Positions 1-13,652 of a DNA stretch of 64,000 bases are shown piece after piece (position 1 is the first letter of the stretch; the number at the start of each line of letters is the position of its first letter). Where the stretch lies: positions 57,191-121,190 of the forward strand of contig NW_026570445.1 of NCBI RefSeq assembly GCF_019649055.1, written 5' to 3'. The position numbers were made by a program, and so were the translations under genes. The notes beneath the pieces were generated by a model that ran no database searches, had not been told where the DNA came from, and was given only the letters and a program-made list of their open reading frames with translations. Source of the stretch: Paramacrobiotus metropolitanus (lineage: Eukaryota > Tardigrada > Eutardigrada > Parachela > Macrobiotidae).

Positions 1-2489
1 TCAGCCAGATCTTCACGTACGGATCTACAATACATCCAGTTACACACATACCGCTATTACACGTAGTCAGTACAATACAGACAGCTTGTAACGACGACAA
101 ACATATTGTAAAGCTATAACTATACGTACAAGTTATTATGCAGCGAATAAAAAAATCGATTAACGTTGTTAACCACGTCACGATGTATGTGTGATGTATC
201 TAGATTCGCGTGTTTCTTGACCTTCTTGTACTTTCTATATTTCTGTTCTCTGCCCTTTGTCCTAGCAATTTTCTGTGCTTCTCGTGTTCTCTGGTTACGG
301 TTCTTCCCATTAACTTCAGTCAGTTCTCTGCTCAGCTGCGATACACATTAAAGTGCTACAATACGAGTCCATATCATACGCTACAATATACACACTACCG
401 ATTTCACAGTATGTAAAGGTCATTCGCTGACGCTGTATATATTTTTATAAGTAAACACTAAAACCTTTTATTATTTTTTTACTTAAGTTTCCGGTTCGGG
501 TATAATGCACAGATCCATAAATACAGATAGATTTATACTGTAGGTACGATACGTCGAGACCGACTAATTAATTATATATAGAGCGTGCACCTGCGTAATA
601 CTGTACTGTATCTACATGTACTGCAGATACTCTGTATAACAGATACACCGGTAATTAACGGTACGGTAATGCCATGCACATACCGCTGGAGTGCGTGGCG
701 ATGTCCTGTATGCGCAGCTCCTTGCACTTGATGACGTTGACGCCGAGCTCGCCGGCGGTGACGTTGTACTTGAGCGACAGCAGGATCTCGCCGTACTTGT
801 TCTGCAATCCAGTACACATTTAACTTACAGTACCTGTATGAGTATTGTGTAATGGTATTCGGCTAAAATGGTATTCTGTACGCTCTGTAGATGTATAGAT
901 CATACATGCACTGCAATAGCACAGAATGATGTACATACGTATATAATTATAACAGAGGTCACTCAGCAGGCTACATTTACCACAGCGATTAAAAACAGTG
1001 AGCAGACGTACTTTGGTCTCGGATTTGGGCGGGAGGAGGGGCTTCCAGACGTCGTAGTTCTGCGTGAAGTCCAGGTCCTGCAGCGGGATGAAGAGCTCGC
1101 CGATGGGGTCGTCGCGGCTGAAGCGGTCGTAGTCGAAGACGTGCAGGTGCAGCGTCCGCGTCTTCAGCTTCTCGATCGGGAAGTCTGCAGTACATAACTA
1201 TCATCATCTTATTCTGTGCACGCGCTCATCAACTACGTTATAATTATATCTACAGATATGCATGTACTCGTATACACAGTGAATTACTGCCTGAATGCGA
1301 TTTGATTTCCTCAGCAGACCATAATTGTCGTCCTCTTTCCGTCTTCATCATTATCCCATGAAATGATTGGTTAAGCTAACACGTGTAGGATTTAACTAAT
1401 TTATATATGTACCGCGTCGAATATCAGCTGAGAATCAGCGGAAATTAATTTAATGATGAATTTTGTACATGAAGAGATACTGTAATTAGTTGTCGACTGA
1501 AAATTAATACTACAATAATAATTAGTATAAAAATTAAATGGTATTTTTCGTGCAGATGAATATGAGCGGACTGCGCGTGACTGACTCGTTCTTGTAGCCA
1601 ACTTGCGCCACGACATGCAGGTAACTGAAATGCTGTACTGAAATAATAATCATGGCTGACCTTCAAAGAGAAAGGACTCGTTCCAGCGCGGATTCAGGGT
1701 GCGCTTCTTTATCTTCGTCTGCAGTTTGTACTTGTCTTTCGGCAACAACGATACCACGCAGTACGGATCTGCAACGACACATTAATTGATACAAAAATTA
1801 TATAATTATAATATATGATTTCCAATTAATTTGGTTTTAATTTTGTTCCCTTCTGTAGAAATCTATTGCTATATGTAATTTCTTTTTTCTTTATGTAATC
1901 AATTAAGTAATAATGTAATTACACTTAATTACTTGCCTGAGAATCCGGAGAAGTCTTTGGCCGGCAAGCGTTTGGCCTGTGCAGAGAGAAATAATTCATA
2001 AAACGGCGTCCGTGTTGATAATTAAGAATGTTAATTAAGGTTTTATTAGACTTATCTATGACGCGGACGACGAAGGTGTTCTGCTGGAAATCGTACTTCA
2101 TGGAGAAGTGGATCTCGCCGACATCCTCGGCGCTGCGCTCGCGGCTGGCGGCCGCCGAGGAGCCGCGGCCCGCGGGGAGGGCGCTGCCGGCGGCGCTGTT
2201 GGAGCCGACGGTGCTCTGGCTGCCGTAGCCGTTGGTCTGCTGCGACTCGCCGGCCACCGACGTCTGCCGGTTGCGCAGCATCGGCCGCGGCGACGGCTCA
2301 CTGCGCGCCCTCTGCATTCCACCACACACTTTAGCAAAATACACCTACAAAGAATGTAATATTGGCGCTTACCGGTGTGCGAATGTTGAGCATTTCCGGT
2401 GGCTCGGAGACGGCCTCGTCGGCGCCGAAGAACAAGTGGTTGGTCGACTCAGAAATCCAGTGGCCGATCCTGCCCAAATTCAAATCCAT
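1..2489 (-). CDS. Syt7: Synaptotagmin-7-like protein, 3' part outside window
   Basis: Tandem-C2 calcium sensor of vesicle exocytosis. Exons on the minus strand: 2489-2373, 2311-2056, 1978-1937, 1768-1661, 1184-1012, 801-684 and 24-1 (runs off the left edge). All phases agree. The C2A domain begins at VGEIHFSMKYDF, continues through AKDFSGFSDPYC and KKRTLNPRWNESFLFE, and ends with DYDRFSRDDPIGE. All the calcium-binding Asp positions I know for C2A are present. C2B begins at YGEILLSLKYN; its first calcium loop (IQDIATHSSDPYVKIWL) keeps two Asp and is a residue or so longer than usual. LPAKDFSG and DYDRFSRDD fit Syt7 best. The N-terminus (MDLNLGRIGHW...) has no membrane span; a TATA box lies about 90 bases upstream of this Met, so this promoter may give a form without a membrane anchor. 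An alternative is an acceptor at 2470 joined to an unseen upstream exon. The intron 2055-1979 reads AT...AC and 1936-1769 reads GC...AG. Confidence 0.88.
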
Positions 2490-2577
2490 ATTTAATACAG
2501 GCGCGTAATCGGGATGAGCAATTAATCCCGTCTCGGAGCTTATAACGTTAATACACGACGAGCGGCTCAGCGCTCGA

Positions 2578-2585
2578 TTTATATA
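2578..2585 (-). promoter_or_regulatory. TATA box of the synaptotagmin gene
   Basis: The minus strand reads GGGTATATAAATCG here. A start site near 2552 would give a 5' leader of about 60 bases before the Met codon at 2489-2487. Seen in sequence; promoter activity is inferred. Confidence 0.5.
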
Positions 2586-2589
2586 CCCC

Positions 2590-5500
2590 GTATTAATCAC
2601 ACCAACGACTCCTCTTAATTAATAAAACTATTTCCATTATACATGGCTCTCGGCAATCGATCACTGAGCAGCCGGAAATGGTACGTACACGAGGACATAA
2701 TACCGATTAATAGGTGCAGCGTGATGCCGGCATTAATCAGTCCACGCTTTTCGCCGGTAATTACATTTAAGTCGCGTTATATGATTCGCCCCATTCAGAG
2801 CTTAATTACAACACTGTAAATATATATGCAGCACTTGTACTGCATCCCGTCACACGCGCCGCAATCTTCCCGAACGGAAACGGGAAGCGACAGCTGCTGC
2901 GACTGATGAGGAAGGAAGGAAACGGCGCGTGCCGAAAGAGAGGCAGCGGAAAAATTCCGCCCGGGCCGTGAGAAAGGAGAAGCACATAATACCCGGATCG
3001 CGTTACACGAGTGCCACTTGCGCCGCACAATGGACCGCCGGCCGCAGCTGCACGGGACAGGACAAACCGGGTCCCTCGGAATTTCTCCTACTTTCATTTG
3101 TGTCTTTTGATTCCCGGCATTCATACTGTAACGTAATACATACATCTGCACGCTAGATTTTTACAAGCGGGATCGTTTTTTCCACGGCTCATCTGGCCAT
3201 AACGACAAAACGCCGCGGCTTTGTGTCCGCACGAAACGCCAGTCTAATTAAATAACGACCGATGACGGCAGATTATTTTACAGCACGCTAGCCGCATCCA
3301 TCACGCGGAGGATGCGCGGGATGCACATCCGGTTGTGGATGTATACGCTGTATACGCACAATGCCGGGCCGCGCATTATGCGCCGATACGGCGGGCGGTT
3401 CACGCATGCCAGTGTTACGTATGCAGCGCTGCACGCTGCGGAAGCGGATGCCGAGTGTTTTTGTCAATTATAAGCAGCGCGTCAAGAGTTGTGGATAATA
3501 AATGTCAGCGGCGACATGTGTACATCTGGTACGTCTGTCGTCGACGCGGCCCACGTGTGCGGCTAGCAGCCGCTGACCGGCCGCGTTGACAAGCAGAACG
3601 GCGAATATATTTTGGACAAAAAAAATTCATTTTGGCTATGACAAATTTCTGGCTGTTAACATGGGCATCGCCGCTTATATTGCGACGGCGGCGTTTATCC
3701 AGCACGTGCCGTTGCTGGATGCAATTACAAGTTCAACTGCACATTAACGCGGCCGGCAATTCCCGCGACGCCGGCGTTTGTCGTTAGTAACCAGATTACA
3801 CTCCCTGATCGCTGGTGGTTTTACGACGCGTGCGTGCGCCGGCAACGCGCCGTACGCCGGACGCCTGTGTACGGGGAACAGGCGGCCGTGGGTCCGCAAT
3901 TATTTGCGCTCGACTGCCCCGCTGCATTCGCTGTAATCCCGGCGATGCAACCCTGCCGCGGGCGCCCATTAATATAATGCAAGCGCCGCTACACTGTGCA
4001 GGCTAACAGTGACAGGCAGTGTGGAATATAATCGGCGGAGGCGGTCAATTTGCTGATTAATACGCTCTTTAATTGGGTACACGATACGCGGGAAAAAGCG
4101 CAGAACTGTCGAGCTGCGCCCGGCGATATCCCGATAAACAATTACTCAAGTGGATCACCATCCACAATAACCTGATTATCTCCCCCGACTGACGCTGCGT
4201 TTCTCGCGGATCGAGCGAGGAGCGCGCGGCGCTCAAGCCGGGCTCAAGCGCTGAGCCCGGGCCATTATTTTAATTATCTCCCCGGGCGCAACCCGTCGCC
4301 ACCGATTTGCACTGCTTTTTTTCCTTTTCTATCATCGATGCCAGCGCTTACGCCTAAACGCAGTAAATCCCATTTGCTTTCGTAAATCGGTATGGAAATA
4401 CTTCTTATGGAGTCTACAAACAACTAACATGTTGGGCAAAAGGAAAACGACGAGCTGGACAAACACAGACCGCACTAGGAACAGCGATTAGGCAGGCGTG
4501 ACATAATGAGCGGCGTAATGATGATCAGCGCATCCGATTTCCATCAGTGCGATTAGGCTGGGAAAATATCCGCTCCAGATATCCGTTGATGCCTAGGCGC
4601 ACACAGAGATGGCGGATACAGAGAACAGAGAGAGAGACAACGGTTTTCGGATACACGTATAGCCGGCTTAATTATCATCAGTGCAATAAAGACAGAGATT
4701 TCCGCAGCAGCGATACACAAGGCAGAGAGAGATGATCGAGATAGAGGACAGACAGACAGATCGCGGTGTACGGATATACACCGGGTTAATTAGCACTTGA
4801 CCCGGATGCACTTCGTTAGGAGATAGCGGCAAAGAAGCGGCCGCACTTAACGGCAGATTACGCGCGGCCAAACAATGCCGCGATGATTCCCTGGGAATTC
4901 TCGCGGGTTACGGCGGATATAATATTATTATATTCTGGCCGCGATGGTGTGCAGCGAACACGGCAGCAGGCAGTCGTCGCGGCACGCGTGTGCACGGCAG
5001 CGGAATCGTGACGGAAGCGGTTGCGCGGCGACAGCTGGATGAGGGAAGAGCGATTTACGGGCTCTCCTCAGGGAGAATTACGCTGCAGCCAGCGCCGGGT
5101 AAAAAACTCGCCGGGCGGATTAATTATTCCCGCACAGAACGGATTCCGGCGTATATATGTGTAGTACACAGGCTGATTATGCGGGTGAAGGCTAAGCGAG
5201 CCGGGTTGGCGCGGCGCTAACGAAATCACGCCGGTCAATGGGCGCTTAAACAAACACTCACTTGATAACAATTAAGCACGCATGCCCTCTCTGCATCTAT
5301 ACGCGTGCTCACACAGTGCGGCGGGAATCAGATGGGACTGATGAAATTACTGGCGATTGATGGGCCGCACGCCGGCGCACTTGTCGGCAACACGTACCGC
5401 AGTGCAGTGTGTGGATGCGGAGGCGGTTGGCTGCACTGGACCACCGCGGCACTCGTACGTCAGGCATTGTTGTTGCGATGCGATCCGCGGGCGCAATATA

Positions 5501-8050
5501 CGTGTAATTACCCGCGCATGGCGCTGGCAGGCGGAAGGAGGCCCGGCCCGCCGCATTGTTAACACGCCGGCTGATACTTCTCCGCCGGAAGTCCCGGCCA
5601 ATCCAGGCTGACGTGCTGCCGAGTAAGTCATCGCTTCCGCGGCGTAAGATGCTGTACGCGCGTACAGATTGTGCAGCTGTATTTTTGTCAAACGGATGTA
5701 GATGCACGTCACGTTTAGACGAGAGCGCCCTCTGCAGGCGGCTGGAAAGGCTCTCCAATTTCTTCGGTCAAGGCTGCTTCGTTTCTCCACTGGCCGATTA
5801 TCGTCTGGATCGCCTGGAAAGCGCCGGTCGGTCTTCCGTTGCATCGCGGCTGACGCTCGTTCGCTGAAGTACGCCATATCCGGTGCTGGCGGAAGTTGTT
5901 CCTCAGCCGAGCGGACCTTACCGGAAGCCGGCCGTTCTTTTCCTCCTATTCAAAACTGCAATATGCCGCCGCTTTTTTAAAGCACAGCTTGCATTAGGCA
6001 ACAACTTGAATCGGAAAGCCCTGCATTTGGCTATCTAACCGGCACCGCAGCGGCGTGACGGCCACGGCTGATTCGCCGGCAGTGCAGTTCCGGCCAGCTG
6101 ACCGATCCAGCCGCGATTCGCTACGTATCTGCTTTAAAGTGCAACATGGCGTTAGTGAACCTTGTGCAGCAGCTTGCAGGCTTCTTACGCAAGCGCTCGA
6201 TGGGCGTAATAGTATTTATTATCATGCCGGCAGCGGGAGTTGTTTTTTCCCATAAGGCAGCAGTTGTTTTTCCCTCTTGCTGCGATCGATACATCCAATA
6301 AATCCATCCATCGATTGGTCAGCCGCGCCCCGACTTGGATGTATAATTCATGTACGATACGTACAGTGTGCAGTTGTTTTGTTCGGGTTGTGTGTTATTA
6401 AGGATATGGATGTGGGCGGGAGGAGCCGGAAGGAAACGCAGCGGTGCAGCTGCAGCCAACACAAGTGCTCGTACGAAAATGTTTACATTACTGTCGAGAT
6501 AGAGCGGGCTGTAACATATGGATGTGCGCGTTGTTTGTGACTGAGCTGGTTAATAATGCAGTACACTGGAAGCTGTAATAATACTGTACTTTATACTGTA
6601 AAACATGTAAAATACGGGACAATAAACATATAATATACATATTGCACCGCCCCACTGTTTTCATCCTGTTGGCATACTAGTGTACGTGCTAGCAGGATGA
6701 AATCTGCCACCGCCAATTTGCATGACCTCATAAAAATGAACATATCATTAGCCTGCACCTGTACGGCAAAACGTTTACCGGAAGTACTCAGAAACATACA
6801 CAATAAATTTCTGACTCGATTGCACTCAGCTTCAGTACATTTCACTGAGTATCGACTTGCGAAATGATTCGGTATACTGTGCTGGTGTACGCAACCATGC
6901 AGGCGATAGTCGCAAGAGCTGGAAAATATTATATGCGCCGTGCTTAAATTACAATGTGTAATAACTGGCAATTGCTAACGTCATTTGAACTTAAATGAAA
7001 TAATTGAGAAATGATCCGCACGTACAGTTGAGTGTACAGTACATTACGTTGTGCCGCCTGTACAGAATACAAATAATACGGTTAAGGAAAATATTTTGTA
7101 GCCCAGACCGGCAACATGTGGGATGAAAGTAACGTTAAACGGACTAATATAACCATAATATATAATTATACTGCACGAATACACACTGTGCACAGTACAC
7201 AGCAAATACGTACTACAGCAGCTGCCGTCCCTAGCGGAGGGTGCAAGACTGCGAGAGTGCGGCACGCCGCCTGGCGCCGGCAGCTACCTGCAGCGCCAAG
7301 CGACAATAACGGGAAGTGCCGATACTTCCACAAGGGAATTTCCTGCCATCTCGGCGGAATCCCATTTTTTTGTTTTATGCCTTTAATTGATTTTTAATTC
7401 ATTTTTCTTTATTTGTTTATTTGAGTGATTTCTCTAATGTGGACATTTTTTTAACATCCAACACCTACCGAATTTTATCAATAAGAAAACGCAACAACTG
7501 AGCGAGGAATTAACAGGTTCCAAACGTGCGCCGGAACTGATGAAATAAATAAACGCGTCGTTAATGGGGACACAATGACATCGTAGTTTTTCTATCCCAC
7601 TCAAACACCGAACGCGCCGGCCGCGCTCGTGTACCGTATGCAAATTGCGTCGAGCAGTTTCGTTGTTTGAAGGCAGTGTCATTCTAAAGTAGTGGAGTGG
7701 GCGTCCAGAGCGGCTATTTGTCTTGGCACTCTCCCGTTCCGTAATGCAAATTTCTAATTCACTTTACACTGGCCACGACTACGATCGGCAGTGAACGGAC
7801 AGAGTGTACGCGTACACCGACAGATGGATAAATATTGCTAACTACATCCGGCCACGGGGACCCATAGAATAATGATATATGCATCGATCGGCGAACATAT
7901 ATGTACACGGTTATACAGCGCCAGGCATTACTACGGCCATCGATCGCATCGCCGGCAGTTGACGATCATTATTCATCGCCGTTTAACAGATAAATGGGCG
8001 ATTTACGCCGCCCATATATATGTAAATATTAAATTTATATACTGAAGTAT
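2590..8050. other. Spacer without recognisable gene
   Basis: I see no exon with family similarity, codon bias or matching splice sites. Long open frames near 5.3-5.9 kb on both strands lie in CG-rich DNA, overlap each other and look accidental. The stretch alternates CG-rich and AT-rich patches and probably holds regulatory DNA for the synaptotagmin and HNF4 genes. Confidence 0.6.
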
Positions 8051-8400
8051 GTGTTTTATATATGTAAGTATAATAGCATATATCATACAGTAATAAAAGT
8101 TTTATTAGATTTTTTATGTGTTCATATATGCGCTTTTATATATACAGTATATATATATATATATATGTTATGGATATATATGTTTATATATATGATTATA
8201 TACATATATACATATACCTATATACAAATACACATATATACATATACATATATGTTATACATATATATGTTTTTTATACATATATATGTGTTTATATATG
8301 CGGTTTTGTTATACATATATATGTTATACATATTCATGTTTTCTATACATATATATGTGTTTATATAACTATGAACTTTTTATGTATATTTATAAACAGG
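8051..8400. repeat. AT-rich degenerate tandem repeat
   Basis: Repeated units built on ACATATATGT and TTATATATGCG (for example near 8126 and 8290). ACATATATGT is self-complementary, so the tract can fold into many small cruciforms. The open frames across it are products of the repeat, not genes. Confidence 0.8.
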
Positions 8401-8708
8401 GATTTTTTATATAACTGCAGTAAGTATTAAGGTGTATTATTTTTAGATTGGAAGCATTAAGTATTAATTTTTTGTACGTGTATAGGTACGCTGGGTAATG
8501 CGCTTGCTTAATGCGAAAACGGGATGATGAGATGGGCCGGTACAGCTGGCGGGCACTTCCGGCGGGATTACTGGCGATTTCTACAATGCGTTGTTTAGGA
8601 TTAGCAGCGTGTAAGACGCAGATTAGCCGGGCCTGATTATACGCGTACGCGAATTATGCCGAACCCGGCCGACAAGTGTCAAATTGTCCAAAAGCAGCCT
8701 CTTCATTC

Positions 8709-8804
8709 TATAAAAGTCCAAACCGACCGGATGCGTATCCCGGCGTTCCCATTGTCGCTGTACTACGCGTTTTGACTGCTTTCACGTTGCATTTTCCAAC
8801 AACA
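8709..8804 (+). promoter_or_regulatory. TATA-box promoter with likely untranslated first exon
   Basis: TATAAAAG at 8709-8716 is followed about 30 bases later by a likely start site (about 8740). A good splice donor, CAACA/GTGAGT, follows at 8805, with no ATG between. This looks like a non-coding first exon of a plus-strand gene. The nearest plus-strand acceptor with coding exons behind it is that of HNF4 at 14713, so a distal HNF4 promoter is possible but unproven. Confidence 0.4.
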
Positions 8805-11800
8805 GTGAGTTAAAGCAGCGATCGATCCGCGCCGGCTAATCGATGGCAATTGTGTGCGCATCAAACATGTATGACATTGTGGCGTAGATAAACTGATTTG
8901 CTTTGCCTTTTTTTATTCCCGGGAAGACGCGCGCCAGGCCCGGTTAACGGAGCGGGCTGGTGCACGCTGTGAATGGCCGGGTTTAATTAGGGTCGCCATT
9001 TGGCGGAGCACGCCAATAATACAACGAAAGCTGGCTTATTCACAGTGGAATGAAACCGGCTGAGTGTTCCTCCCTTTTTCCTACACACGAGCGTATTCGC
9101 ATGTAAATGCCGGCTCTAACGGCGCTGTCATAATGTCACTCAGTAAGCGCGTTTCCTGGATTGAGTGCTTGCTGCCGGCTTGTTATCCGTGCCTCGACAG
9201 GTGCAACGTGTGTATATATGTGCCGGTTAATACTCGCACTATTTCACGTTCGATTACGTCGCAATTTTCGATGCGGTCCGCTTCCAAACGACATATTTAT
9301 AACGTAGAATGATTTTCGTAATTTACTCTACTTGTTTTAATACAAGTATTGCAGAGGAAATCATTTTTTTGTAGCGAAAATCAAACAGGAAGAGAACGGG
9401 AATTTATGTAATTTTCAAAATACAATTCGCTTTACATTGCCGCATCAAGCGGTTGCAATTGCGTCAAGCACCGGAAGTCCCTGAATTTCTTTCATTTAAA
9501 ATCGTCAGCTTGGAGATTTTTGTGAAGCTAATGAGCTTTTTCGTCGGCGTGACAGGTAGTCTTCAGCGGACGGCAGTTATGTGCGTCGCGCGTGGCTCCG
9601 CCCTCCCGCACACAGCGGCCCAAGCGAGCAATTAGACGGGGCCGTGCAGCGTCGGCACGTCAGCGTGAACAAGCTTTACAGCAGCGATAAATCACAATCT
9701 CGGTTCGTTGCCGGGCCCGAAAGTGCGCATTACATCTGGGCAAACGATGCGCCGCACTCCAGTCCAGGCATAATCAGCACAGCTGTGCCGCGATGCCCGC
9801 GATTGCCGGCCATCCATCATCATCCCCTTTTGCGGGAATATGCAGCGGATAAACAGGGAAACGCTGCGGCGACAAGTGCTCTTCCGGCCACCGCCCGGTG
9901 CGCGGCTGGACAGCGATGCGCTGCTAACGACCCGGCCGGATTCATCCCACGGATTATGCAATGATTGTCAACCGCCGCGATAAGTGCCGCGCGCATTTTC
10001 CCGTCCGCGCGTGTTGATCCAGCCCGGACCCGCGGGAAGGCCGGCAGCTGTGGACGCGGCGCCGTTAGAGAGACGCATCATCTGACAAATGATCCCGGCC
10101 AACGTAACGGCCTTCCCGCCGATCCCGTAATGGGATAGATGCGCAATTGCCAGACGCCGGTCTAACTGCACTCACCTAATGTCCAATGCGATTCGCTTTA
10201 TATGCGATGCGCAACATTAGACGTGTGCACATATATACGCCGCGGGACGCCGTTATCTGTTCGACACAGCGCGATCCTCCTGCTCGTTGCGGCTTGACTT
10301 AACGTTGCTGCTGCTGCAAACGGCCGAGTACAAGAAATGTGCCCTTTAAACTGAACGCATAGCGTCGAGCAATCCGGCCGGCGGGCCTGTTGCGTGCGCC
10401 GGATTAATTCCCGGTGCAGCATACAGGAGCCTGGAATTAATTGTGGCGCGGTGCAGGTCAGCGGTTAAGGAGAACGCTGTACGCGCCGATTGACAAGTCA
10501 CGGCGCTGATGAATGAAGGGATGAATGGGAAAGGGACGCAGCGAACGTGCCGGCAGCCATGGCTGTTCGTTAATTATTCCGCGCCGCTGGGCCGGCGTTT
10601 TTGCGCCACTCACACTTACGCAGTACGTACGCTAACAAGGCCAATATGCCCGCCTACTTCCGGTCAACTACGCAGCGGACACTTTGCTTTCTTTACACTT
10701 AAATGTAATAGAAAGTTGAAAATTATTTCCCGTCGGTGCATTTTGTTTTAATTAATTAAACCAAGCTGTTAACTACGCATTTTTACGCTCTTAAATGCCT
10801 GTTTAAGACTTGCGTTGCAACGGTGCAAGTGACCTTGGGCGACTGGTTGAAATGACTACTCGGGTAGGTAAAGCGCGTGCACGCAGAGCATGCGTAAATG
10901 TCATAAAAAGCCCATATCCAGGCTCATCAGCGCACACACGTCCGCTTAATTTGCGCACGTGGAAGCCGTAAAAGTGCTGCGATGCAGGATCACTTACCGG
11001 GACGCGCGCTGCAGCTGGCCGGCAAAATGTGGGTTAAACCGATATACGCTGCGCAGTCGAATCCTGATGGAGTGAACGGCACAGCGCAGTTCAGTCAGGC
11101 GGCAATTGAATTACGGATGCCTTCCACTAACGTTCACGCTAACATCCAACGATCACGCCCGACGGCACATCCAGAAATTTGACCGGAAGTGGACTGGGAT
11201 AGAGTTGCCGGTGAGCAGGGAAGCACTTGCCGGTCACTGCATTATGCAGGCTGCTGGCATTCCCACGCGCCGTTATAAAATATTGATACAATTATACAGC
11301 AGCAAAAACGGAGAAATGATGGGTTAGCGTCAGCGCTAATACACAGATAGATATGCGCTCATCCCGCGGAAATGTTGTCCGGGAAAATACATGTAATTAG
11401 GGACGTGTGTTGAATGGAGAAGATGAGCCGGTGTAGCGCAGTGATACAGCGCAGATTACGGCCGATGAATATTGGAGTTGTTAACGCGGGCCTGCATAAA
11501 TGTCAACTGGCGGTGATGGCTGATGATCATCATCATCCCGTTGCCTTCCCTTCCTCCGTCTCGTTTTCTGCTCCGATACCATTATACAAAAATCACTCGG
11601 CGTATTTGTACGTTGCGTGGAATATTTGTACGGCCAAATGGTACTCGTTGTATCCTGTATGTACACTGTACAGCCGGCGTGCAACGCGCTTAAGTACAGC
11701 CAACGGCTGCGCGGACGTTAGCCGGCAATTTGCCGCTCTTAAACGGCATTCCAGCCCATATCTATCCCATCCATCCCGCCGGCAGCAGCAACGAGCGCAG

Positions 11801-13622
11801 CGCTCGCGGGACGGATTTACTGCACCGGTACGTACAAGTTAACAATTTTACTACGGTGTACAGTGTGCGTGATGTGCGCGAAAGGGGAGCACAGCAATTC
11901 CCGGAGAGACATCAGCTGATGTGCGCTGTATCCGGCCACGTACAGCCAACGAACGGGTGCCGTTATAACCGGCGCAGACAGCGATATACGGGACTTGTCA
12001 TTTGGAATATTATACGATGTGGATGTACAGGAAATGCCCTAGTTGCCTGCAGCCGGATATTGCCGGGCTGCTGGCTGTGTTAGCATTATTGCCCGCCACA
12101 ATGCCGGCATTCATCCCGCTGCAGTTTAGTTGTGTTGCTCCGGTGTGGCTTTGTTTAGTTAACGCGGGCGTCAAGAGTTACGAGCGCTGTGGAGTGTTGT
12201 TAATGTTGTTCTGGTATTGTGTCGGACGGTGAATGCCGGCTGTAAACGTGGGGGTGGGTGCCTGGGCGGTGAGGAGGATGGTAACGTCGAGAAGGATCGA
12301 TAGACGGACCTGGGGTACGTACGCCGCCGCCCGCGAGGGCGGTTGGCTATGCCGCAGCCGCAGTTAACAAGACTTTACCGCTTCTTTCTGTTCCGCCGCG
12401 GGAAGCCGTGTAGGGTGGCGGTTACGTGGTTGGGATATGGCGCTGTTTACTAGAGTGTATTTGATTACCTGAGTAAACTATACCTCTACACAATCCCAGT
12501 CCATGGGTGATTAATACGTGTACATTTGCCGGGTGAGTCAGTGATGCAGTCAGGTGGAATTTATTGACTGCAGTTTACAGCCAACGTCATTAAGCATTTA
12601 TTTACAGCCACAGGAGTTGACGCTAATATGAACTGCCTACTTCGGCCTATCCCAGCATTCGAATGGACCATCAACGCACTGCACAATACGGCAATTAAAT
12701 TAATATGGTCATGATTGAAATGCTTAAAATAAATTTAATTACTAACAACGCATCTGTACGTCACACTGGATTGTACACTGCTCTGTGTACATATATTAAG
12801 CGACCGGGCAATCGTTCGATATCACGTGACCAGTGCCGCGACCAAAATTAAAATACTGCAGAAAAGCGATACAAAACGGGCAAACCGTGGCATATATATT
12901 TTGTACGGTACTGTAATAATTTCGCCAACAGACGCCAATCCATCACGATCGCAATTCGCAACAGCCGGGGCTGCTTTCACTTGTTAGTGGCGTTTATCGC
13001 GGGCCGTTATCTTTTTACTGCAGAGCAAAGATAGCGAGCAAACAAACCACACGACTATGTACCTAAGTTAACCTAACACGAGCTGCAACATGCATTAAGC
13101 ACACACACCGCATTATTCTATACGCGACGACTACATGGATAAATCGTCGATGGCCGTTGCATTTACACGCTTTACTGCCTGCATTGTGCATAATACTGTA
13201 TAACATGGTGGCGATTAAATCTAGATTAAGCTTCGGTCCCTGCGCCAAACCGGCGAGGCGATAATGGAGCATATATGCTGCAATACACAACGGCGCTGAT
13301 ACGCCGGCGCAGGAAGTTTTACTTTTGCTGATAAGACAACAACAGCCGAAACGAGCGAGCACCACTGCGGTGCGGCGCTGCGAAGCACGTACTCAACCCC
13401 AACACATAACACGGAGCAAAGTTAAACTGCAAACCCTTCGACGAGTCAATGCCACGATGGAACTTTTAACTTGACTGCTAAAGATCGTTTCCCATGCTGC
13501 ACAATCGTCGCATTGCGAATGCGCGGCATCACAGTGCGAAGGTACCTGCGCCTATCAGCCTAATGGCCTGTTAAAGTGCAGCGGGATCATTAAATCCGCT
13601 AAGCAAGAGATATTGCCATCCC
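8805..13622. other. Spacer without recognisable gene
   Basis: No supported coding exon. Two copies of the recurrent motif TGACCGGAAGT lie here (10656-10666 on the minus strand, 11180-11190 on the plus strand). A TATA-like CATAAAAAG occurs near 10903. The open frame at 12002-12232 is hydrophobic but has no support. Confidence 0.55.
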
Positions 13623-13629
13623 TATAAAA
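13623..13629 (+). promoter_or_regulatory. TATA box, proposed proximal HNF4 promoter
   Basis: CTATAAAATA is followed about 30 bases later by pyrimidine-rich start-like sequence (TTCTCGTTCTCACC, about 13653-13668). The following exon ends in a good donor at 13918/13919. Confidence 0.5.
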
Positions 13630-13652
13630 TATACTCGCATCAAGCCAAAGTT

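Noticed and set aside
1445-1666. Possible extra synaptotagmin exon (LHVVAQVGYKNESV)
   Set aside because: The exon at 1184-1012 joins in phase and contains the expected C2A residues, so this lies in the intron.
5309-5877. 149- and 176-codon overlapping frames on the minus strand
   Set aside because: They overlap each other and plus-strand frames in CG-rich DNA where stop codons are rare; no protein features.
8051-8430. 105- and 104-codon frames rich in Tyr and Ile
   Set aside because: They are translations of the AT-rich tandem repeat.
12002-12232. Hydrophobic 76-codon frame
   Set aside because: No promoter, splice or homology support.
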